Part shown: piece by piece, positions 47,170 to 58,560 of the stretch
How positions within the stretch are numbered: the first letter of the stretch is position 1
Layout of the letters: every line of letters begins with the position of its first letter
Translations under genes and position numbers: made by a program
The notes under the pieces: model-generated
What the model was told of the DNA's origin: nothing
Databases searched by the model: none
What the model saw: only the letters and a program-made list of their open reading frames with translations
Assembly (NCBI RefSeq): GCF_030272615.1
Contig: NC_081408.1
Span: 405,055,389 to 405,119,388 of the forward strand
Length of the DNA: 64,000 bases
Reading direction: 5' to 3'
Source of the DNA: Cryptomeria japonica
Lineage: Eukaryota; Streptophyta; Pinopsida; Cupressales; Cupressaceae

Positions 47170-47182
47170 CTTTTGTTCATAG

Positions 47183-48361
47183 TGTATACACCTAAAAATG
47201 GTCTAAAGATAATTAATTAGATAAGCAATTATTTAATTAATCCCCCTTCCTAATTTAATTGAATTCATTAAGCAATTCGATTAAATTATCCTTTTCATCT
47301 ACTTATTAATAAATCTAAGGATTTATTTAATAGGTTCATTTCATAAACCCCTTTGATTAATTAATTCAATTTAATTAATCCTCCCTCCACTTCAATCAAT
47401 TCTTCTAATCCCCTAATTAATTAAAACAAATCAATTTATGAGTTGTTGAGAATTAATTAGTCTTTTCCTATTATTTGAATTTTTAAATTCAAATTACCCA
47501 CATGCCTCCTAACTTCTAACCACCTAACCTAACCATCCCTCTAACCTAACTCATTCCACTTAACCTTGGGTTTCCTAACCCTATCCTATCTTGTACATCC
47601 TAACCTCCTTATCCTAACATCCTATGGTGTGGATATTTTCTTCTTAAGACACATGGCACTTTTGCCACATGTCTCCTTTCTTGGACACTTTCCCTTTTAT
47701 GAGCAAAGCTCCTTGACACTTATCACCACAGAGATGACAAGTGTCTCTTCCTCCAACCTCTTCTCCAACCTCCTCCAATTTCACCCTTGATATCTTCAAA
47801 CTCAATCTTGACCGTTGATTCCTGCCACCTCACCCCTGGCCTTGGAAATCCTATAAATATCCCCCATTTTGGAGAAATAAGGATCCCATCTCATTTTCAT
47901 CTTATGAATTGTTACTATAGGAATATCCATTCTAGTATATCATTTGAGCATTGTTATTATAGGCAATTGCATCTTAGATCTAGTTTAATTTGATCATTTT
48001 CTAGCATAATTGTTGAATCATGTATCTTAATCAATCTCTTTCCTAGCTTAATTGCATCATCATTATAGCTTAATCATGCATATCATTAGCTTAATTAGTG
48101 CCTTGGATCAATCTAGCATAATCAATCTCATCTTTGCATATCATTATCATTTCAAATCCTCCATCTAGGTGTAGTCAAGTCACTGGGATTCCTTATCTAG
48201 ATCTGAGAGAAAATCAATACTCACATCTCTTAGAAGGCGATAGATCGCTTTGTCATGGTTTTATGTTTCTTTTTCTTATGATTTCATAACCATGCTTGTA
48301 ATGATCTATTGAGTTTTTTGTGTTGCACCTATAGGTATCACACTTCTCAAAGAGCACGACA
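47183..48361 (+). repeat. F 5' LTR
   Basis: TGTATACACCTAAAAATGG...GAGCACGACA, 1,179 bp. A TATA box CTATAAATAT lies at 47851-47860, in a CCTATAAATATCC context repeated in the 3' LTR. Confidence 0.93.
47851..47860 (+). promoter_or_regulatory. TATA box of the F LTR
   Basis: CTATAAATAT after a C-rich stretch (CACCCCTGGCCTTGG). The 3' LTR copy is at 56562-56570. This is the most convincing promoter-like box in the window. Confidence 0.65.
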
Positions 48362-48381
48362 TTTTGGCACCCACCGTGGGG
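48362..48381 (+). promoter_or_regulatory. F primer-binding site
   Basis: TTTTGGCACCCACCGTGGGG directly after the LTR. Equivalent in position to the sites of A and E. Confidence 0.8.
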
Positions 48382-50508
48382 CCGAAAATCTGATTTTTGG
48401 CCTCTCAAGCATCATCAAATCTTCATTTCTGATCGGGCTGGAATCAGAATTTCGTACGAGCTCCTTTTCGGTCTTGTACGAGCTCCTTTGTGAACTAAAA
48501 TGATAATCCATCCTGACTTTATGATATTTTAAGGTGTCGTACGAGCTCTGTTCTTCACTCGTACGGTCCTGGAAAGGTACTCATACGATCAGGTAAATTA
48601 TGTCGTACGGAATTCTATTTTTGTGTTTTTAAAACAGTTTGCATTTTAAGGGTTTAATGCTTCAATTTTGTTATTACTAATGCTAACCCTGGTCTGTTTG
48701 TGATTTTTTTGACAGCCTAACTAGTTTTTGTAGGATGATTGTTGAAGATAACGCTTGTCAAAGCTTCATTTCAACAAAACACATCATGACTACTAATGCA
48801 TCTATTTTGCAGGTTGCCTAGGAGGACTCAACTAAACTCTATGTGTTCTTTAATTTTTCAGGCACACTTGATTTTGCTAATGGAAATGAACAATCATGTT
48901 TTATGTGTTTTGATGATAGGCGAGTATGCTCTCACCTTTCTTAGGTGATCAGAAAGCTAGACTCATCCTTTGCTTTCATTAGTGCATTTCTTTAGCGGAC
49001 TTGCCCTCCCGAGGAGCTAATAACTCTTAGCCATTAAGACCGATGAGAGGGGAATGACCTAAGTGGGAATGCCTAACGCCAAGTAATCCAACCCACTATA
49101 AATAAATGTGATTTGATGAAAATCAAGTCAACGTCAGTGCTTGGGAATAGCTCTCCTCCATACCTTTGGGTATATCAAACCTTGGTTTTTCAAGGCTAGG
49201 AGACCTCTTAATTGAGTATTATACCCTAATGCGTCGAACAGATCCCTTACTAGTTCTGGTTAAATTAGAAGCTACCTGATTCACCTCCAAAAGGGTGATA
49301 GTCTTTGTGCAAGAGAGATAGTAACTCTCCCAAGACACTTGCCATATCGTGCCTCCATTAGCATTTGGATTCGGATAATATAGCATTGAGAATCCATTGC
49401 GTGAGACTCAACGACCGTATTTTGATTAGCTATTGGGTGTGTACCTAAGCTTGCAAGCAAAGGTTTTCTCTCTCAGCCAACTTCCTTAGGTAGCGTAATG
49501 TGCTTGAAGGTCACTTATCATATCATGTGTTTGTTGTGTATTCATCCCTTAATCAGAAAATCAGACGTTTAAAACTGGAAAACATAAGCAAAAAATCAAA
49601 CTTCATTAATCAAAATTCTTCCAAACAAACATTTTTATCTCTGTCTTGTCCTCTATCATACGCGTTTATTATTTTGTCATATGAGGTATCTACTTTGTTG
49701 TATGGTCCGGTGGAATTGTTGTACGAGCCTGTTTAGCAAAAAAATTTATGTTATCTTTCATCGTCCGGTCCAGTGAGAATTGTCATACGAGCCTGTGTAC
49801 TAGAAAATTTAATATTATCTTTCATCGTCTAGTCCAGTGAAAAGTGTCATACGAGTCATCTTAGCAGAGGATTTTTTGTCGTGCGATATTTTTGGTTTGT
49901 TGTATGAGATATATAAATTGTCATTCGGGGCTGTGTAAACTGTTGTACAAAATTTTGTCTCTGTTGGTCTAGAGTTGTCTTATTGCGCATCCTTTTTCAA
50001 GTCTATCCTATTTGCTTAGTCAATTTGCAGGGATCATAAGCACCTTTTATCTGTTATTTTATGCTTGGATTATCTTCTTGGTTGGCTTGGTCAAGTTATC
50101 ATTTGTCAAATATGACTTTAGAAACAAACATCTCAAGATTTTCAAGTACTCACCCTCAACAAGTTCAAGATCTAAACATCTCAAAGTGCATCATCACCCT
50201 CTTTGATAAACTGATCACCCAAAACATAGTTTCTCATCAGGATCTATCATCCTTTATCATGAAACTACAATGTTTGGTTAGGATAATCTTGTCCCACATC
50301 GTAGGATATATCATTCCTATTGGACTTGGTTCTTATCAAATCATCATCATTGCACTCCAAAATCGAAGATCAAAAAACTTGCAAACTTTTAAACACTTGA
50401 ATCATCTTTTCGTGTCATATCACTCTATCACATTTACATTAACAGTTGATCACTTATTGAAACAACTTTTGGACAATCAAATCCTAGCACAATATCTAAG
50501 ACACGTGT
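48382..50508 (+). other. F 5' leader with conserved sub-modules
   Basis: Non-coding. It contains a cluster of TCGTACGAG-type words (48454-48610), a branch-point/acceptor-like element (48790-48812), the hairpin module (48922-48965), a long block shared with E (48990-49500, including CGATGAGAGGGGAATGACC and GAACCAGGTTTT-type phrases), and a second cluster of ATACGAG-type words (49660-49950). Open frames at 50012-50206 and 50061-50570 have no family resemblance. Confidence 0.75.
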
Positions 50509-52371
50509 ATGCCCATTTTAACCAAGGCTCAGAGACAAAAGATTGCAAAAATGGAAATCGAAACATTTGAAATAGCTGAAAATCATATCAACATGGAATA
50601 CCAAAGAAAAATAAAAGCAGAAAACATAACAAGCCAACATATCATAGCAATCAAACAAGTCCAAAATCAAAATCCAACTATGTCAAAATATCACAAGAAT
50701 TCAAATGCATCTCCAAAGAAAGGTGACTCTTTTATGAAACTCTTAAAGAGATCCATGAAGGATTTTTCTAAATAAGATCAAAGTCATGCACCTATATCTA
50801 TAAATGTTTCATCTCCCCATAAGAAAATTGACTCTCCAAAGGCATCTATTCCTACACTTCTTAAAAGCTTGCAAGAATCTTCCATAGCGTCCTCACCAAA
50901 CAATATACCCATCAAACCTATTTCAAAGGATCCTATTCAAAGCTCATCTCTTTCATATTCAAGCATTAATTCATTGTAATATCCCCATAACACTTCCTTA
51001 CAAATTGAAGTCCTCATTCATAGAACATTCGTTAAACGTGTCCTAATAGATGGGCGAGCTGGCTTAAACATTTGTTTATTGAGTCTTGTTCGTGCTCTAG
51101 GTTATTCTGAAGATGCAGTTGATCCCCTGAAAAAGATCACATTATATGATGAAGAAGAACATTCCTCTAAAGGAATTGTGATATTACCCATCAACATGGG
51201 ACCTTTACTAAAAGACACAGCATGCCAAGTTTTTGACTTAGACTTACCATACAGCCTACTCTTGGGAAGACCATGGATACATGACATACATGCTATTCCA
51301 TCAACATGTCATCAGTGCTTAAATTTTCCCTATAGTGGGCTGGAAATCACGATCTCAGCAGATTCAAATCCATTGCAGTGTTGTAGTAATCTGAAATCAT
51401 CTCAAGAGGTCATTGTTTCACATAACAGAGAGGCAACATATCCAAGCATACAATCCAAGGAACGATCATTTGCATCAATTTTGTCAAGCATGGAAAAACA
51501 AATGCAGCTAAGCGACTGAGGGAACGAAGAATATTTGCTATCGTGGAAAAAGAAACAAGAGCAACTTGAAATTGAAAGGGAAGAAGCAGATGTAGGTGTC
51601 AATATAGCTCACACGTATGCAGAGAAAACATTTGTAACTAATCCACTTGAATCAGGATCACATTTAGTTGACTTGGACTTGATCAAGGACAATCAGGAGC
51701 TAGTTGCAAGAGGTCATTCTGACAAGAGTATCTTTCTAGACATGGAAATGCATACTGAAAGCCTTGACATCTCTATCATGACCCCTAATATCTTTGACAT
51801 AATTCAACTTGAGGATCCTTTATCCTTAATTCTTCCTGAACCTATGGATTGGGAAAATGAAGGACATATTTCCATTGACACCTTTCCAAATGACCATGCC
51901 ATATCTATATATCTTAATTAAATCAAACCCACAACAACTTTCACTAGGGATTTTGCTAATGTATCTTCAAGTCAAGTGAGTGTTAAATCTCCTAGTCGCA
52001 AAAATGAACTTAAAGAAAACAATATCAGATCTAATGCTGAAAACCATTTATTGGCAACATTAGACCGCAAATAAGTAAAAATAAAGGACACATCTAATGG
52101 TGAAAACCTCCTTGAGGCATTGAAGGATCATAGATTTGACACCTTACCTGAATGTTATCATGAAAGGTCATCCATTTTGATAGAACTAGCAAAGGCATTT
52201 ATCATGGACACAACTGATCTATATCCAACAACTTCTCTATTAGAACTAGCAAGAAAAAAATATTTGGAACCCTTCAAAAGATGGCAAATCAATTTCACTT
52301 GGTCATATACGGACATTCCAGGGTTCGATCCATATCTTACAATACATCACCCAAATATCAGTCCAAAGTAG
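50509..52371 (+). pseudogene. F gag N-terminus, protease and spacer up to the RT start (gag core deleted)
   Basis: The ATG at 50509 gives MPILTKAQRQKIAKM, resembling the gag starts of E (MPTQTRISRKKADRG) and A. No capsid or zinc motif follows. The same frame, with stops, reaches the protease at about 51010-51400: VLIDGRAGLNIC (active-site region) and LDLPYSLLLGRPWIHD (intact L-L-G-R-P-W). A spacer with SLILPEPMDWENEG comes next, then INFTWSYTDIPGFDPYLTIHH, which is the segment just before RT. I see no G-patch here. The frame ends at 52371, where RT should begin. Confidence 0.8.
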
Positions 52372-52765
52372 GCATCAATAATAGATCACAACATGGATCA
52401 GGAGCAGGCATTCTATTCATCATACCACAAGATCATACAATTCCAAAATCATACAAATTAAGCTTTACATGCACCAACAACACAATAGAGTATGAAGCTT
52501 TGGTTACAGGTATCAAAATGGCTATAGAATGGAACATTACACAACTTCAAGTCTTTGGAGACTCTCAGTTCGTCATCAATCAAGTAAATGATGATTATCA
52601 AACAAAGGACAAAAAGTTAATGCCTTACAAAAATATGGTTGATGATATCAAGAAATAATTTGTAGAAATAAATTTCCAGCAGATTCCAAGGAATGACAAC
52701 AAAGCAACAGACGCCATGGCTACACTTGCTTCTCTACTTCGGACACAAGAAAATCAACAACATTA
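52372..52765 (+). pseudogene. F additional RNase H domain (RT deleted upstream)
   Basis: The domain begins abruptly with SQHGSGAGILFIIPQDHTI and keeps IEYEALVTGIKMAIEW and VFGDSQFVINQVND, so the second and third acidic residues are present. The first aspartate (F-D-G-S) is lost at the deletion edge. Reading frame changes at the junction near 52371-52385. About 500 residues (RT and its own RNase H) are missing compared with A. Confidence 0.85.
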
Positions 52766-52772
52766 ATCATTC

Positions 52773-54107
52773 TTGGTAGAAGAGTTATTTTATCCTGCTC
52801 ATAATTGTCCTGATTCCCAAAATATCTGTCACCTTGTTGGGCATGATTCCTCCCACTACGGCCAAACTTACACATACCTGAAAGATAATATCCTCCCTCC
52901 TGACTTATTGAAAAATCAAAAGAGAAACTTTATTCGCCAATCCTCCCATTTTACTCTTGTCGCGGATACCCTATTTAAACAAGATCTAGATGGTACTCGT
53001 TTAAGATGTCTCGAACAAGAAGAATATGAGAAGGCCTTACATGAAGTCCATAATGACATTTACGACACTCATTCAAGTGGTCTTACCCTTTCGAAAAAAC
53101 TCATACGCTTAGGCTATTATTGCCCGACTATGGAACGAGATTCTTTTCAGATAGCTAGAACATGCAAACAATGTCAGATCCATGGGAATTTGATTCATGC
53201 ACCAGCACAAGAACTTTATGCTTTGGCAACATCTTGGCCTTTCTATCAATGGGGTCTTGATCTAGTAGGAAAAATAAATCCTTCTTCATCTAATGGTCAC
53301 AAATTCATCTTGGTCGCTACATAATATTTCTCAAAATGGATTGAGGTAGCACCTCTCACAAAAATCACTGGAAAACAAATTGCTGCATTTATCTTGAACT
53401 ACATCATCTGTCACTACGAAATACCCATGACCATTATCAGTGATAATGGGTGACCATTCAAGAATCAGGATGTACAAGAGCTATGTGAGAAATTCAAGAT
53501 CCAACACAGATTTTCCACACCCTACTATCCACAAGAGAATGGGCAAGCAGAAGCATCAAACAAAACTATTTTGAAAATCCTCAAAAAGACAGTGAATGAT
53601 GCTGGAAGAGATTGGCATATTAAATTAAACCCTGCTCTATGGGCCTACCATACCAATATCCACATGCCAACAGGTGCCACACCTTTCTCTCTTGTTTATG
53701 GATCAGAAGCAATACTGCCAATAGAAGTAGAGATACCTTCTCTACGAGTATCATTAAAAATTCTCATTCCAGATGAAGAACAATGAGTATCTAGACTGCA
53801 AGAGTTAGAATTGATCCATGAATGAAGAAAAAATGCCCTTGATCATTTAAAGGTATATCAACAAAGAATATGCCAGTTATAATCATAGGGTCAAACCACG
53901 AGTCTTTCAAGTAGGGGAACTAGTACTAAAAGAAAATCTACACAACTAGGCAGATTGAGAAAAGAAAGGAAAGTTTGAACCAAACTGGTTAGGTCTGTTT
54001 ATGGTCACAATAGTATTTGGGTAAGGAGCATATCAACTATCAACACAAGATGAAGATTAGCTTGAAGAACTCATCAATAGCATGCATCTGAAGAAGTTTT
54101 ATGTCTG
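52773..54107 (+). pseudogene. F integrase (few stops)
   Basis: Zinc finger HNDIYDTHSSG, then CKQCQIHGN. Core: first aspartate in QWGLDLVGK, a stop at 53322-53324, second aspartate in TIISDNG (a stop replaces the next residue), and the glutamate in QAEASNKTI. VYGSEAILPIEVEIPSLR follows. The C-terminus ends HLKKFYV at about 54107, giving the natural end of pol. The order and spacing match A and E. Confidence 0.88.
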
Positions 54108-55852
54108 AAAAAGCAGAAAAATTAAAAAAAAAGTGAAAAAACAGAAAAATCCAAAAAAAGTGAAAAAATAGAAAAATAAAAAACAGTGAAAAAGCAGAAA
54201 AATCGAAAAACAGTGAAAAATAGAAAAATCCAAAAAAGTGAAAAAGTAGAAAAACAAAAACAAAAAAAACAAAAAATAAAAAAAATCAAATATGAGAAAA
54301 AGTGCAATAAAAACAGATGGTGAAAACCTAGCAAACAGGCGCTATCTGTCAGCTATCTCTTCCATCTATTAGTTCATGCATCCTTCCACTTGCATTCTTT
54401 TCCATTAGCGATGTTCATATGCATAATAAAGCCTTTGTACATACGCAAGCATCCCGGGTGGCTTCTTGCCATGGTTTGGATCATTGGGTGTATCATACTA
54501 AATTTATTTCTAGGCTTGAGGCAAAATCCTGCACCTAGCTGGGGGCAAAATTCTTGATCATTTTGAGCTTAATCAAATAGGTAGAACAAATAGTTAGACA
54601 ACTCTTATCAAGTGAAAAATGAGGCATATCCAACATTGAACACGAGATCAAATTATCAACCATCAAACTATCACAAAGTCGGTCTAAGCACATGGATGAT
54701 ATCTTTTGGATAATAATTTTAGTATGATTGTTCAACTTTTCTATCTTGATTTTCGCTATAGAAACAAGGAAGGAACATGATATTTTTCTTGTCTGTTGTC
54801 TATATATTAATCATTAATATGTGCAAATTTGTCTCAGGACATGATCATTAGAGTATCATCGAAGATATTTCCAATTTGCACATTGAAATGATTAATACTA
54901 CTTGTTTCACGCAAGCAACACTCAGGTCATCTCGGTTCAATTATAACTCGATGCTTGTGCTAACTTGCCATATTTAAATCTAGGAAAGTCATGCTTAGGT
55001 CATCATGGTTTAATTATACCATCGATGTTTTCACTTAATTATACCATCAATGTTTTCACTTACTTCCCACATTTTAAAAAGCTCAATGATGACAAAAACA
55101 CAATAACCTAGTGACTGGTCCGGTCGTAGCTTTGCATTTAGCTTGCATTTCATTCTTGCATGGGATCCCGCATGCTCATTTTATCCAAGTTTAAATCTAT
55201 TACATGAATCATCAAGGTATCATCAAGTGTATATGCAATCAGAAGGATGACTCATCTCTCTCCAAATATTATCGACTCAGTGAAAATCTTATGCTATCTG
55301 TACCAACAGAACCAACATCAACATATCTAAATCTTCCTGCAACTTGATATCAACAAACTGTCAGTTCTTTATCCAATCAATCTTATCAATTCTATTAATC
55401 AATCACATCTAAATCTATTCTATCATGTCTTATACAGGATGTATCTTTCCTGAAACCAGATGTTTTGATCATGTCTTAGACAGGATATATCGTTCTTGAA
55501 ACCATACGCTTTGATCATCTTTGTCTTATACAGGAGGTGTCATTCCTGAAACTAGACTAAATCTTGATCTTATCAATCTAATAAATCAAGCTTTATCAAT
55601 AATCAAGAACCACATTATCATGATCATAGAACTCCCATTTTCATCAACCACAGTTGTAGAAATCAAATCATTTCTAATCGGGATACCGATTTCGCAAAGA
55701 TCAAAGCACTCCAAAGATCAATTATCTCAATTGATCTCCCGAGGGGGCATCATCGTATCAAAATTTATCAATCAATAGCTGGGGCATTCTATCGAACCAA
55801 TATCATCATCAAAATGAGATTATTCTTTGAATCAATGTGTCATCACACCTCG
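54108..55852 (+). other. F 3' untranslated region
   Basis: An A-rich simple repeat built from AAAAAGTGAAAAA and GAAAAATCC words (54110-54300) is followed by the shared phrase GGTGAAAACCTAGCAAACAG (54319-54338), then non-coding sequence, then three units of the A-type tandem motif (55426-55560). Open frames here, such as 54122-54334 on the minus strand, are translations of the A-rich repeat. Confidence 0.7.
55426..55560 (+). repeat. Three diverged units of the A-type tandem motif
   Basis: Units TGTCTTATACAGGATG, then TTTCCTGAAACCAGA, about 46-50 bases each. In element orientation they match the 13-unit array of A (20040-20660) and sit in the same place, between integrase and the polypurine tract. 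Confidence 0.8.
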
Positions 55853-55870
55853 CTTCAAAGAGGGGCAAAA
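55853..55870 (+). promoter_or_regulatory. F polypurine tract
   Basis: GCTTCAAAGAGGGGCAAAA-type tract directly before the 3' LTR; the 18 bases at 55853-55870 equal those of A. Confidence 0.88.
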
Positions 55871-57072
55871 TGTATACACCTAAAAATGGTCTGAAGATAA
55901 TTAATTAAATAAGCAATTATTTAATTAATCCCCCTTCCTAATTTAATTGAATTCATTAAGAAATTTGATTAAATTCTCCCTTTCATCTACTTATTAATAA
56001 ATCTAAGGATTTATTTAATAGGTTCATTTCATAATCCCCTTTGATTAATTAATTCAAATTAATTAATCATCCCTCCACTTCAATCAATTCTTCTAATCCC
56101 CTAATTAATTAAAACAAATCAATTTATGAGTTGTTGAGAATTAATTAGTCTTTTCCTATCATTTGAATTTTTAAATTCAAATTACCCACATGCCTCCTAA
56201 CTTCTAACCACCTAACCTAACCATCCCTCTAACCTAACTCATTCCACCTAACCTAACCATCCCTCTAACCTAACTCATTCCACCTAACCTTGGGTTTGCC
56301 TAACCCTATCCTATCTTGCACATCCCAACCTCCTATGGTATGCAAATTTTCTTCTTATGACACATGGCACTTTGGCCACATGTCTCCTCTCTTGGACACT
56401 TGCCCTTTTATGAGAAAATTCCCTTTACACTTGTCACCATAGAGATGACTAGTGTCTCTTCCTCCAACCTCTTCTCCAACCTCCTCCAATTTCACCCTTG
56501 ATATCTTCAGACTCAATCTTGACCGTTGATTCCTACCACCTCACCCCTGGCCTTGGAAATCCTATAAATATCCTCCATTTTGGAGCAATAAGGATCCCAT
56601 CTCATTTTCATCTTATGAATTGTTACTATAGGCATATCCATTCTAGCATATCATTTGAGCATTGTTATTATAGGCAATTGCATCTTAGATCTAGTTTAAT
56701 TTGATCATTTTCTATCATAATTGTTGAATCATGTAGCTTAATCAATCTCTTTCCTAGCTTAATTGCATCATCATTATAGATTAATCATGCATATCATTAG
56801 TTTAATTAGTCTCTTGGATCAATCCAGCATAATTAATCTCATCTTTGCATATCATTAGCATTTCAAATCCTCCATCTAGGTGTAGTCAAGTCACTGGGAT
56901 TGCTTATCCAGATCTGCGAGAAAATCCATACTCGCATCTCTTAGGACGTGATATATCACTTTGTCATGGTTTTATCTTTCTTTTTCTTATGATTTGATAA
57001 CCATGCTTGTAATTATCTATTGAGTTTTTTGTGTTGCAGCTGGAGGTATCACACTTCTCACAGAGCACGACA
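55871..57072 (+). repeat. F 3' LTR
   Basis: 1,202 bp. It differs from the 5' LTR by an extra 36-bp unit (CCACCTAACCTAACCATCCC and following; copies at 56208-56243 and 56244-56279, one copy at about 47519), by a small deletion near 56325, and by scattered substitutions. Confidence 0.93.
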
Positions 57073-57381
57073 CATAGTCTGCTTGTCTTTTTAGTCTGAT
57101 TTCTTCTATCTCCGCTTGTAGTTTAAGCATATCAACTCTTGTGTGTCATCTGTGATATCATTGGACTCTTCTAGAGTTTATGTACTAGATGTATCTAAGA
57201 GATTTTCTGGACCCCATTCATACTCATTCGAGTCAGTTTCTAAATCATCTACTTGTTGTCTACCAACTTATGTGACTGGAATTTTCAGTGGTGCAAACAA
57301 TTCTCCAATTCTTTCTACCTCTTCTCTCACATCCTCTGGATCTTTTACTTCTTGTGATGTTGTAGTTGATACCACTAGAAA

Positions 57382-58560
57382 TTAATTACCGGTTGTTTCC
57401 TCTCTCTTGATTTCTATTTCTGATTGTCCTTTTTCATACTCTTCTTGAGTCTGTTGAGTGGTTACTTCCTGTGATGTTGAAGGTAGTATCTTTTTCCTCC
57501 ACTTAGACTGATGATGGGAAGTATGTTTCTGGTCTGATGTCTTTCCTGGATTATATCCCAGTCTAGCTTTATCATTTGTAGACTTAGTTTGTAGATGAAT
57601 AGGTTCAATAATACCTTGATTTTTTCCCAGAGGACCTATACCTGAATATCCCATGCGTTGAATCATTTTGTATCCTGGACCATATTGTGTTGGAGAAATC
57701 TCACAATGTCTCACTTCTTTGTTTTCACTATCTTCCTTGAAAAGCCATTTAAGAACAACGTCCTCTTCTATTTCATCTGCAAGGGAAGTAGAGGATTGTA
57801 CAAAGAGACTGTCATATATGACATTTGGAGTGGAAGTTTGTGGCTTCATAACCTCTGATGATTTTCCTAACTGTCTTGGTGATGGAGGAAGAGAGATTAG
57901 TGAAAGGGGTGGTTCTATCTTATATCCATCCATGCCAGTATTTGTGATTTTCAATTTCTTTTCTAAGTCCTTCATCAAGGTTTCTGAACTTTCAGTTGTA
58001 GAGGCTACTCTATTATGAGGCACAAGGGTATCAACACTTTTTGTCAATGCATTACAGGGGGAGTTTGTATCAGCAGGAATATTGACTTCAATCCCTTTAT
58101 ACAAAAATTTTAAGCACTGATGATATGTAGATGGAACTGCCTTCATTTCATGAATCCATGGCCTTCCTAATAAGATGTCGTATGATAGAGGAAGATCCAA
58201 CACCTGGAAAATAACATCTTTTTCTACACGTCCTAACCTGATTGGTAATAGTACCAGACCTTTAGATGCTCTTTCTTCTTCATCGTAAGCTTTGATTGTT
58301 ATTTTGTTGGTTGGATCAATGACATTTTCACAAAATCCCAATTGTGTAAGCAAATCGTAGGTACAAATATTCAACCCAATGCCTCCATCTATCAAAACAT
58401 GTTTAACTCGGTGTTTATGGATCATAGCTTCAATGTGCAATGGATGATTATGTGGGTGATTCAATGAGTTGTCATATTCTTCAGAGAAAGTAAGATAATG
58501 AGGTGAAGTTAGGTGACCCACCATAGATTAAAACCGATCGATATCTAAATCTTTTGGGAC
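57382..58560 (-). pseudogene. E protease and G-patch (380-codon open frame)
   Basis: An uninterrupted frame from 58524 to 57382. It opens with MVGHLTSPHYLTFSEEYDN, reaches VLIDGGIGLNICTYDL (active-site DGG) and LSYDILLGRPWIHEMKAV (intact L-L-G-R-P-W). After a linker with helical charged segments there is a G-patch, YKMIQRMGYSGIGPLGKNQG, followed by IIEPI and a closing RLGYNPG. The last 80 residues are basic and polar. F is inserted about 300 bases downstream. This is the longest intact frame of E. The G-patch is more canonical than that of A. Confidence 0.85.

Larger units (their letters stand above)
47183..57072 (+). mobile_element. F: deleted Ty3/gypsy (Tat-like) element inserted in E
   Basis: Flanked by CATAG on both sides (47178-47182 and 57073-57077). 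LTRs are 47183-48361 and 55871-57072, the primer site follows the left one and the polypurine tract precedes the right one. Internally it keeps a leader, the N-terminus of gag, protease, the second RNase H and integrase, but not the gag core or RT. LTRs are about 95 percent identical over the first 120 bases by eye. Confidence 0.93.
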
